Shown here: piece after piece, positions 1-5,657 of the stretch
How the letters are laid out: every line of letters begins with the position of its first letter
Numbering within the stretch: position 1 is the first letter of the stretch
Source: Oscillospiraceae bacterium
GTDB lineage: Bacteria > Bacillota_A > Clostridia > Oscillospirales > Oscillospiraceae
NCBI GenBank assembly: GCA_017550765.1
Contig: JAFZOC010000089.1
Span: 1 to 22,770 of the forward strand
DNA length: 22,770 nucleotides
Direction of reading: 5' to 3'
Notes under the pieces: model-generated
The model's input: the letters and a program-made list of their open reading frames with translations, nothing else
The model's database searches: none
What the model was told of the DNA's origin: nothing
Program-made: the position numbers and the translations under genes

Positions 1-14
1 AAGGCAAAAAGAGA

Positions 15-133
15 CAGCCGCTTATAGCGGCTGCCTGTAATATCGATGCGATGGTAAACCTTCAGTACCCTTTTAAGGGTCAGCAAGTACTGACCCTTAT
101 AGGGTCTGAGCAAACCACCAGTTCACTGGTGGT
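15..133. repeat. cluster of three perfect inverted repeats
   Basis: Three perfect hairpins lie upstream of the SPFH operon promoter: CAGCCGC/GCGGCTG (15-21 with 27-33), AAGGGTCAG/CTGACCCTT (75-83 with 90-98) and ACCACCAGT/ACTGGTGGT (114-122 with 125-133). The middle one can also pair in other ways (67-70 with 77-80, and GACCCT/AGGGTC at 92-97 with 101-106). None has a clear T-run. They may close the transcript of a gene left of the window or act as a structured upstream region; function is unknown. Confidence 0.6.
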
Positions 134-151
134 TATGATTGTGATGACCTC

Positions 152-190
152 TTGACAAGCTCATATCTTAGTGATATCATTTTGATATCA
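152..190 (+). promoter_or_regulatory. operon promoter overlapping phased TGATATCA operator boxes
   Basis: TTGACA (152-157), a 17-nt spacer and TATCAT (175-180) form a near-consensus sigma-A promoter. Two perfect TGATATCA palindromes (172-179 and 183-190) lie 11 bp apart centre to centre and cover the -10 element; a weaker box TCATATCT (161-168, 6 of 8 matches) continues the same phase upstream. Eight-bp palindromes one helical turn apart are the usual layout for ribbon-helix-helix repressors (Arc, MetJ). An Arc-type protein is encoded by the second gene of this operon, so autoregulation is likely. A GntR/YtrA-type regulator encoded elsewhere is the main alternative. Confidence 0.8.
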
Positions 191-210
191 GATCAAAGGA
201 GGCGACCCTC

Positions 211-1242
211 ATGAAAGAGATCGTATTGAAGAAAAAGAACAACGGCATCGCGATGCTGCTGCTCTTCGCGCTGCTGTATCTGGGCGCTTTCGCCCTGGCG
301 GTCGTGGCCGGCATCCAGCTGGACGACGGGAAACTGGGCTTCCTCGCGCTGCTGATCCCGGCTGTGCTGTGGATCGTCCTGGGCTGGATCCCCTTCCTGG
401 GCCTGAAAGTCCTGAAGCCCCAGGAGGCCCTGGTGCTGACCCTCTTCGGCAAGTACATCGGCACCCTGCGGGAGGAGGGCTTCTTCTTTGTAAATCCCTT
501 CTGCGTGGCGGTGGACCCGGCCGCGAAGACCAAGCTCAACCAGTCCGGCGACGTGGACGGCGGCGCCGCGGGCGGCGCGGCCCTGGGCGCGCTGCTCACC
601 GGCCAGGCCCAGAGCATGGAGATCCCCAGCAAGAAGATCTCCCTGAAGGCCATGACCCTCTCCAACTCCCGGCAGAAGATCAACGACTGTCTGGGCAACC
701 CCGTGGAGATCGGCATCGCCGTGATCTGGCGGGTGGTGGACACCGCCGCCGCGGTCTTCAACGTGGACAACTACAAGGAATACCTGTCCCTGCAGTGCGA
801 CAGCGCCGTGCGCAACATCGTGCGGATCTATCCCTACGACGTGGCCCCCGGCGTGGACACCACCGGCGACGGCGTGGCCGACGAGGGGAGCCTGCGCGGC
901 TCCAGCGAGCTGGTGGCCCAGCGCATCCGGGACGAGATCCAGTCGAAGGTGGCGGAGGCCGGCATCGAGATCCTGGAGGCCCGCATCACCTATCTGGCCT
1001 ACGCGCCGGAGATCGCCGCGGTCATGCTGCAGCGTCAGCAGGCCAGCGCCATCATCGACGCGCGGAAGATGATCGTGGACGGCGCCGTGGGCATGGTGGA
1101 GATGGCCCTGGAGCGGCTCAGCGAGAAGCACACCGTGGAGCTGGACGAGGAGCGCAAGGCCGCCATGGTCTCCAATCTCTTGGTGGTGCTCTGCGGCAAC
1201 CGGGACGCCACGCCTGTGGTGAACTCCGGCAGCCTGTATTGA
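211..1242 (+). CDS. SPFH/band-7 domain membrane protein
   Basis: The 343-residue protein has two N-terminal membrane segments (about residues 11-36 and 42-68), followed by an SPFH-like (stomatin/prohibitin/flotillin/HflK) region. The order is typical: a stretch like [18 protein letters not shown], then an EGFFFVNPF turn, a Gly/Ala-rich insert, a [15 protein letters not shown] strand, and a helical C-terminal half ending in an Ala/Glu-rich part with [31 protein letters not shown] register. Such proteins form membrane-bound oligomers that scaffold other proteins; the client here is unknown. The start follows AAAGGAGG. It is the first gene of an operon with RHH, DUF1648 and CPBP genes, a setting that suggests membrane homeostasis or stress. 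Family assignment is firm, physiological role is inferred. Confidence 0.9.
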   Translation: MKEIVLKKKNNGIAMLLLFALLYLGAFALAVVAGIQLDDGKLGFLALLIPAVLWIVLGWIPFLGLKVLKPQEALVLTLFGKYIGTLREEGFFFVNPFCVAVDPAAKTKLNQSGDVDGGAAGGAALGALLTGQAQSMEIPSKKISLKAMTLSNSRQKINDCLGNPVEIGIAVIWRVVDTAAAVFNVDNYKEYLSLQCDSAVRNIVRIYPYDVAPGVDTTGDGVADEGSLRGSSELVAQRIRDEIQSKVAEAGIEILEARITYLAYAPEIAAVMLQRQQASAIIDARKMIVDGAVGMVEMALERLSEKHTVELDEERKAAMVSNLLVVLCGNRDATPVVNSGSLY

Positions 1243-1260
1243 TCGGACGAAGGAGCAGCC

Positions 1261-1464
1261 ATGGCCGAGAACGCGAAGAAACAGGTGCCGCTGCGCCTGT
1301 CCCCCAAGCTCTATGACGCCCTGGCACGCTGGGCGGAGGACGACTTCCGCTCGCTGAACGGGCAGATCGAGTATCTGCTCACCGAGTGCGTCAAGCAGCG
1401 GAAAAAGAACGGGAAATATGTGGGCGAGGAGATCGACGCGCCCATCGAGCTGGACATCCAGTAA
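1261..1464 (+). CDS. Arc-family ribbon-helix-helix DNA-binding protein
   Basis: This 67-residue protein has the ribbon-helix-helix pattern: a short strand [14 protein letters not shown] near residues 8-21, then two helices ([20 protein letters not shown] and its continuation to about residue 50). The [10 protein letters not shown] part is typical of Arc-like repressors. The C-terminal tail ([12 protein letters not shown]) is acidic. It starts after GAAGGAG, 18 bases behind the SPFH gene, and is followed 15 bases later by the DUF1648 gene. Arc-type dimers bind tandem boxes about 11 bp apart, which matches the boxes on this operon's promoter, so it is the likely autorepressor. Direct binding is inferred, not shown. 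Confidence 0.88.
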   Translation: MAENAKKQVPLRLSPKLYDALARWAEDDFRSLNGQIEYLLTECVKQRKKNGKYVGEEIDAPIELDIQ

Positions 1465-1479
1465 AGGAGGACGGCGGAC

Positions 1480-1983
1480 ATGGGCATCCCGACACGCGCC
1501 CAGGTGGACGCCGCCTGCGGCAGCCCCACCACCCTGTACCAGCGGATCGCGGGGATCGTATCCCCACTGATCCTGCTGGGGTCCATCGCGTACATCCTGC
1601 TCATCTGGCGTCAGCTGCCCGAGCAGATCCCCACCCACTACAACGCCGCCGGTCAGATCGACGGCTACGGCGGCCGGGGCACCCTGCTGATCATGCCCGT
1701 CATCGGTCTGGTGACGGATCTGGTCGTCGCGCTGGTGGGCCGCTTCCCCAAGAGCTGGAACACCGGCGTGCGCGTCACGGCGCTCAACAGGGCCCGGGTC
1801 TACCGCCTGGTGCGGGACCTGATGGCGGACCTGCGGATCACGATGGCGCTGCTCTTCGCCGGCTTCGGGATCTACCTGGCCACCCTGCCGGAGCATTTCA
1901 GCGGCTGGATCGGCGGCGTCCTGACCGTGCTGGTCCTGCTGCCTCTGGTCCGCTACTTCGTCCGGCTCCCCCGGGCGCGTTGA
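1480..1983 (+). CDS. DUF1648 domain membrane protein
   Basis: This 167-residue integral membrane protein carries the DUF1648 signature near residues 45-65 (LPEQIPTHYNAAGQIDGYGGR, given here in part: LPEQIPTHYN, then GQIDGYG) between membrane segments. Further hydrophobic segments lie near residues 25-42, 68-85, 120-138 and 142-162. DUF1648 occurs in SdpI-like immunity/signalling proteins and in membrane proteins beside YtrA-type regulators. The start follows AAAGGAGGACGG. It sits mid-operon. No enzymatic motif is visible, and a role in membrane stress or toxin immunity is only suggested by the family. Confidence 0.85.
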   Translation: MGIPTRAQVDAACGSPTTLYQRIAGIVSPLILLGSIAYILLIWRQLPEQIPTHYNAAGQIDGYGGRGTLLIMPVIGLVTDLVVALVGRFPKSWNTGVRVTALNRARVYRLVRDLMADLRITMALLFAGFGIYLATLPEHFSGWIGGVLTVLVLLPLVRYFVRLPRAR

Positions 1984-1997
1984 AGGAGGGGCGGAAC

Positions 1998-2459
1998 GTG
2001 ACCAGAGAGCTTTTCCGCAACTGCCTGCGCGTTTTGGGCGGGCTGGTCCTGCTGGCGGCCACGGCCTTCGTGCTGGTCCGCTACGGCAAGACCGTCGACT
2101 GGGTCCCCACCGACTTCGCGCCCAACGGACTGCCCGAGGCCTTCGGGCCCAAGGAAAAGGTCTTCGTCCCCCTGGGCCTGGGCTGGCTGATCTTCGGCCT
2201 GGTCACCGTCCTGGGCTTTAGGCCGAAACTGTGGAAGGTCCCCCGGCGGACGCCCCGGGCCATGCAGGCCTTCGGCGATATCCACCCGGTGCTGGGCCTG
2301 GTGCTGGCGCTGTACTTCTCCTGGGTCGCGGTCTGCACCGTCCTGGGACGGGGCCTGGGCGCCTGGTGCCTGCCGGTCCTGGCGGCGGCCCTGGCCCTCC
2401 CGCTGCTCTATGCGCTGGTGCAGTCCCTGCGGGGAGCGTCCGGCAAGAAAGGATGGTAA
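1998..2459 (+). CDS. divergent DUF1648-like membrane protein
   Basis: The gene starts at GTG (1998-2000) after GAAGGAGGGG and codes for 153 residues. Hydrophobic segments lie near residues 10-28, 57-75, 96-115 and 118-140. Between the first two sits VPTDFAPNGLPEAFGPK, which resembles the IPTHYN...G..DGYG motif of the gene upstream; I read it as a diverged paralogue of that gene. It begins 14 bases after the previous stop and ends 4 bases before the CPBP start, so it is translationally linked to both. Function is unknown. Confidence 0.8.
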   Translation: MTRELFRNCLRVLGGLVLLAATAFVLVRYGKTVDWVPTDFAPNGLPEAFGPKEKVFVPLGLGWLIFGLVTVLGFRPKLWKVPRRTPRAMQAFGDIHPVLGLVLALYFSWVAVCTVLGRGLGAWCLPVLAAALALPLLYALVQSLRGASGKKGW

Positions 2460-2463
2460 GGAA

Positions 2464-3390
2464 ATGAAAGACGTCAAACTCCGCAGATATCTGCTCTGGG
2501 CCTTCGTCATCGCCTGGCCCATCCAGGGCCTGGCCTCCTGGTACGCGCTGCAGGGGAAGCAGCAGCTCTTCCAGATCATCATGGCGGGCTGCATGTTCGC
2601 GCCGATGCTGGCGGTGCTGCTGTCCGGGATCGGCCTCAAGGGCATGGGCTGGGGCCTGGATCTGAAGGGCAAGTGGGGCTGGGTCCTGGCCGCCTGGCTG
2701 GTGCCGATCGGCCTGTCCGTCCTGGGCGCGCTGCTCTATTTCCTGCTTTTCCCCGGACGGGCGGACTTCAACGGCGAGCTCTACAAGGCCCAGCTGGTCG
2801 CCACCGTGGGCGAGGAAGGCGCGGCCCAGGCCATAGCCGAGCTGGAGGCCAAGGGCGTCAGCCTGCAGATGCTGAGCCTGATCTCCATCGTCCAGGCCGT
2901 CACCTACGCGCCGCTGATCAACACCTTCTTCTCTCTGGGGGAAGAGGTAGGCTGGCGCGGCGCCATGCTGCCCCGGCTGAAAGCCCGCTTCGGCCGTCGG
3001 GGCGGCTGGCTCCTGGGCGGCCTGATCTGGGGCGCCTGGCACTGGCCGGTGATGATCCTGGCGGGCTACGAGTACGGCCTTGTCTACTGGGGCGCGCCGG
3101 CGCTGGGGATGGCGGCCTTCTGCCTTTTCACCACGGCCGTCGGCCTGCTGCTGGATCTCTGCTATGAGAAGACCCGCTGCATCTGGGTCCCCTCCCTGGG
3201 CCACGGCGCCGTCAACGCTGCGGGGGGCGTCCCGCTGCTGTTCCTGGACCCGGCCTATGCCGACCAGATGATCCTGGGGCCGGGCATGATCGGTCTCGTG
3301 GCGGGGATCCCGCTGCTGCTCCTGGGGCTCTTCGTGCTGCTCCGGGCCAAAAACGACGCCCCGGCGCCCGACGAGACGGCGGCCGCATAA
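2464..3390 (+). CDS. CPBP family intramembrane glutamic protease
   Basis: This 308-residue polytopic membrane protein has the CPBP (Abi/CAAX protease, Rce1-like) motifs: EEVGWRG (E160, E161, R165), H193 in WGAWHWP, and H247 with N251 in GHGAVN. The catalytic Glu pair and both His residues are present, so it is probably active. Several membrane segments surround them (about 8-28, 36-56, 70-98, 183-200, 211-232 and 272-298). The start at 2464 has GGATGGTAAGG just upstream; an earlier in-frame ATG would overlap the preceding gene. CPBP proteins process membrane substrates or confer bacteriocin self-immunity; the substrate here is unknown. Last gene of the SPFH operon. Confidence 0.9.
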   Translation: MKDVKLRRYLLWAFVIAWPIQGLASWYALQGKQQLFQIIMAGCMFAPMLAVLLSGIGLKGMGWGLDLKGKWGWVLAAWLVPIGLSVLGALLYFLLFPGRADFNGELYKAQLVATVGEEGAAQAIAELEAKGVSLQMLSLISIVQAVTYAPLINTFFSLGEEVGWRGAMLPRLKARFGRRGGWLLGGLIWGAWHWPVMILAGYEYGLVYWGAPALGMAAFCLFTTAVGLLLDLCYEKTRCIWVPSLGHGAVNAAGGVPLLFLDPAYADQMILGPGMIGLVAGIPLLLLGLFVLLRAKNDAPAPDETAAA

Positions 3391-3429
3391 AAAACTCGCA
3401 GAAAAACTCCAGCTTTTGAAAAAAAGTTG

Positions 3430-3458
3430 TTGACAAAACCAAATTCATTTGATACACT
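3430..3458 (+). promoter_or_regulatory. tRNA operon promoter
   Basis: TTGACA (3430-3435), 17-nt spacer, TACACT (3453-3458), ending 11 bases before the first base of tRNA-Asp. It lies in an AT-rich gap after the CPBP gene. Confidence 0.85.
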
Positions 3459-3469
3459 AACTGAGCCGT

Positions 3470-3546
3470 GGCCGAGTGGTTCAGTCGGTTAGAACGCCGG
3501 CCTGTCACGCCGGAGGTCGAGGGTTCAAGTCCCTTCTCGGTCGCCA
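3470..3546 (+). tRNA. tRNA-Asp (anticodon GTC)
   Basis: This 77-nt cloverleaf has acceptor stem GGCCGAG/CTCGGTC (one G-U pair), D stem GTTC/GAAC, anticodon stem CCGGC/GCCGG with loop CTGTCAC, T loop TTCAAGT and an encoded CCA end. The anticodon GTC reads Asp codons. It is transcribed together with the tRNA-Thr 29 bases downstream. Confidence 0.97.
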
Positions 3547-3547
3547 A

Positions 3548-3569
3548 CATGCCCCCTTCGGGGGGCATG
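3548..3569 (+). repeat. UUCG-capped hairpin between the two tRNAs
   Basis: CATGCCCCC (3548-3556) pairs with GGGGGCATG (3561-3569) around TTCG, giving a very stable cUUCGg tetraloop stem. There is no T-run, so it is more likely a processing or spacing structure in the tRNA precursor than a terminator. Confidence 0.75.
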
Positions 3570-3575
3570 AACTTT

Positions 3576-3651
<76 letters not shown>

Positions 3652-3690
3652 GAAAAACACCGCAGGCCCAACGGGCTTGCGGTGTTTTTC
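3652..3690 (+). terminator. rho-independent terminator after tRNA-Thr
   Basis: GAAAAACACCGCA-GGCCC pairs with GGGC-T-TGCGGTGTTTTTC around a short AAC loop (3670-3672), with a T-run in the 3' arm. It closes the tRNA transcript. A near-identical copy lies at 7726-7764, where the loop is GTT. Confidence 0.9.
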
Positions 3691-3701
3691 TCGTGTTTCC
3701 A

Positions 3702-3770
3702 GGTATTCGAACTGCCGACCTCTCGACCAGGTAATGGTGAGGCAGGGACCGGATCTGCCCAGCAGCTCCA
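3702..3770 (+). repeat. tRNA-derived att module, copy A
   Basis: The module opens with GGTATTCGAACTGCCGACCT (3702-3721), the reverse complement of the tRNA-Thr variable/T-arm region. It then has CTCGACCAG, and ends with a direct copy of the tRNA 3' end, GGATCTGCCCAGCAGCTCCA (3751-3770). The same 69-nt arrangement is at 10465-10533, and its first half is at 7776-7818. It sits directly in front of the integrase leader hairpins in both copies, so it is probably part of the element's own attachment region. Confidence 0.75.
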
Positions 3771-3804
3771 AAGCCTTGAAATCTGCGGATCTCAAGGCTT
3801 TTTG
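3770..3804 (+). terminator. integrase leader hairpin 1 (terminator-like)
   Basis: AAAGCCTTGA (3770-3779) pairs with TCAAGGCTTT (3792-3801), followed by TT and G. In the second copy (10533-10567) the stem is AAAAGCCCTGAGATC/GATCTCAGGGCTTTT. The T-A pair 3776/3795 is replaced there by C-G (10540/10559), so pairing is conserved. It probably insulates the integrase gene from tRNA read-through. Confidence 0.75.
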
Positions 3805-3825
3805 CTTTATGTGCGGTGATGAAGC

Positions 3826-3870
3826 AGAGCGCATCCCTAAACGCTCAAATTTGAGGAAGGGATGCGCTCT
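3826..3870 (+). promoter_or_regulatory. integrase leader hairpin 2 holding the start region
   Basis: AGAGCGCATCCCT (3826-3838) pairs perfectly with AGGGATGCGCTCT (3858-3870). The loop contains a second palindrome, CTCAAATTTGAG (3844-3855). The ribosome site and the first ATG (3862) lie in the loop and 3' arm, so the structure could mask translation start. AGAGCGCATCC also equals tRNA-Thr bases 3596-3606, just 5' of the att repeat. The second copy (10590-10636) keeps the stem with an A-T to G-C swap at the end pair. Confidence 0.65.
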
Positions 3871-4815
3871 GATCTTATGGCAAAAAAGAAACTTTTCGTG
3901 GATGGGGATATCGCGAACACCATCCATCAGGTATGGGATTTATACACCACCTCGCAGGCGGCAAAAGGCGTGTGTGATATTACCCTCCGCAACTACAAAC
4001 AGCACCTCCACAGCATTTCCAAATACCTCGATATCGAACGGTCGATTGACGATTTGACGAAGAGCGATTTGGAATTGATGGTCGTGGGAATGCGGGAGAA
4101 CGGTTTGGCGAACAACACCGTCGCCACCTATGTCCGCCGTATACGGGCCTTTTTGAATTGGTGTAATCAGGAGGGCTGCTGTTCCCTCTCAATGGCAAAC
4201 ATCCGCGAGCGGGACACAGTAAAAGAGACATACAGCGACGCAGAATTGGAGGCGCTGTTGAAGAAGCCGAAAAAGCACAGTGATTTCTGTGAGTATCGCA
4301 GTTGGGTTATCGTCAATTTCCTGCTGAATAGCGGGTGTAGAGCGGCTACCGTGCGCAACATCCAAAACAGAGACATTGATCTGGAGGCAAGGCAAGTGGT
4401 GTTCCGCCATACCAAAAGCAAAAAGGTTCAGGTCATTCCCCTGTGTAGTTATATGGTGCTCATTCTGCGGGATTATATGGCTATCCGCAAGGGCAAGCCC
4501 GATGCTTACCTGTTCTGCGACCAATTTGGCGGGATGCTGTCAGAAACGGCGCTGCGTCAATCCATCACACGATATAACCACCGGCGGGGCGTTGCGAAAA
4601 CCTCCATTCATATGTTCCGCCATACCTTCGCCCGTAAATATCTGGTCGATTGCGGCGGGGACGCCTTTACCTTACAGCGGCTTATGGGACACAGCACCCT
4701 GAAAATGACGAAGCACTATTGCTCGATTTATGATGCGGACATTGCGAAGAATTATGACAGGGTCAGCCCTTTGGCACAGATCCAGAAGCCGCGGGAGACG
4801 ATTAAGAACAATTAG
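3862..4815 (+). CDS. int: tyrosine recombinase/integrase
   Basis: This 317-residue integrase has an N-terminal SAM-like core-binding domain (about residues 15-105) and a C-terminal catalytic domain (about 125-295). All catalytic residues are visible: R160 (NSGCRAAT), K185 (HTKSKK), H250 and R253 (HMFRHTFA), H277 (MGHST) and the nucleophile Y286 (KHYCSIY). It should catalyse excision and integration at the tRNA-Thr 3' end lying 210 bases upstream. The start at 3862 has GAGGA a few bases upstream; ATG 3877 (MAKKKLF) is an alternative that lies just past leader hairpin 2. Base composition is clearly lower in GC than the flanking operons, as expected for mobile DNA. A decayed N-terminal copy is at 10642-10833. 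Confidence 0.95.
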   Translation: MRSDLMAKKKLFVDGDIANTIHQVWDLYTTSQAAKGVCDITLRNYKQHLHSISKYLDIERSIDDLTKSDLELMVVGMRENGLANNTVATYVRRIRAFLNWCNQEGCCSLSMANIRERDTVKETYSDAELEALLKKPKKHSDFCEYRSWVIVNFLLNSGCRAATVRNIQNRDIDLEARQVVFRHTKSKKVQVIPLCSYMVLILRDYMAIRKGKPDAYLFCDQFGGMLSETALRQSITRYNHRRGVAKTSIHMFRHTFARKYLVDCGGDAFTLQRLMGHSTLKMTKHYCSIYDADIAKNYDRVSPLAQIQKPRETIKNN

Positions 4816-4885
4816 GAACATCTTGGAACATCTTTATATGTCCGCGAACATCTTTGAATGTCTCGGGAACATCTTTAAACATCTA
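4816..4885 (+). repeat. helically phased GAACATCTT repeats after int
   Basis: GAACATCTT(T) occurs at 4816, 4826, 4846 and 4867, with a variant AAACATCTA at 4878, starting right after the integrase stop codon. Start-to-start distances of 10, 20, 21 and 11 keep the copies on one face of the helix. This is the layout of protein-binding iterons; arm-type integrase sites or an excisionase/replication site are the best guesses. Confidence 0.8.
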
Positions 4886-4903
4886 TGGAGCATAAATGAA
4901 TGT

Positions 4904-4932
4904 GAAGGAGAGACAATAGGCGTCTCTCCTTC
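4904..4932 (+). terminator. hairpin after int, probable terminator
   Basis: GAAGGAGAGAC (4904-4914) pairs perfectly with GTCTCTCCTTC (4922-4932) around seven bases, followed by CTCCTTTCC. The tail is pyrimidine-rich rather than a pure T-run. Confidence 0.6.
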
Positions 4933-4954
4933 CTCCTTTCCACAGGACACAAAC

Positions 4955-5018
4955 AGAAACGGCGTCACCCCCCAGCTTTTCCATTAGAAAAGCGTCCTTG
5001 GGGGTACCCACCGTTTCT
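4955..5018. repeat. nested three-stem palindrome
   Basis: Three coaxial stems nest: AGAAACGG/CCGTTTCT (4955-4962 with 5011-5018), CCCCCA/TGGGGG (4969-4974 with 4999-5004) and GCTTTTC/GAAAAGC (4975-4981 with 4987-4993). It has no T-run and sits in a non-coding gap between int and the minus-strand gene. It could be a folded DNA/RNA site of the element; function is unknown. Confidence 0.6.
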
Positions 5019-5087
5019 ATGCGTAATTATATCAACACCTGCTGAAAAACGCAAGTCTGGCTTTCCTAAAACTATCAGGGTGTTATT

Positions 5088-5657
5088 CTATGGACGATAT
5101 CTCATTATTTGTACGGTCTTTGAGGAGAGTGCTTCTTTTATATGATCAGAACTACCCTTTGGAATTACTCCTTTTCTCTCTTCATAGGCATATGTCGCAT
5201 ATAATGTTTTATAGAACACATACCCAAAATCGGTAAGCCGGTACTCAGAAGTGCTATCGTCAATTCTGTTCTGATAGCTCATCAGTTTCTCCCCACAAAA
5301 GGTTGAATCTGAGCTGCGCTCATCAAGAAAGGATTTAAAAGTCGAGACAAAGAATTCCTCTCTTGGCAATGACAGCTTTTTTTGTCCTTAGTTAAGTGTT
5401 TTTTCGTGAAAAGCCGGAAAATATAAAACTGGTAGGCTCTAAGAATTGTAAAAAAGGAGTTTTTCTCTTCGTCTGTAATAGGCAGAGGATTATTGTTGTT
5501 GATACTAATAAGCAAATCATAATTGGAGGCTAACTCTTCGCTTGAAGTACAGTACAACACAAAATCCCTTTGTTCTTCATACAGAGAATACTCGCGGACT
5601 TTGTTTCCTAAAAAACAAAACTATCAGAGCAAGAACGACTATTACGCCTATAACCAT
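5088..5657 (-). pseudogene. frameshifted small membrane-anchored protein gene
   Basis: On the minus strand, ATG (5657-5655) after AGAGGTG opens a frame with one membrane helix (MVIGVIVVLALIVLFF) that stops at 5577. The adjacent frame continues without a break in style (YEEQRDFVLYCTSSEELAS, onward to about 5370), and a third frame then carries on from REEFFVSTFKSFLDE to a stop at 5088. Joined, these give about 190 residues: one N-terminal helix and a polar, possibly folded, cytoplasmic part. Two frameshifts, or sequencing errors, are needed. A promoter and ribosome site are still present. I do not recognise the family. It is cargo of the integrative element. Confidence 0.55.

Noticed and set aside
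193..1896. 567-codon minus-strand frame opposite the SPFH and DUF1648 genes
   Set aside because: It is the shadow of GC-rich coding sequence, with low-complexity composition and no ribosome site; the plus strand has clear families and starts.
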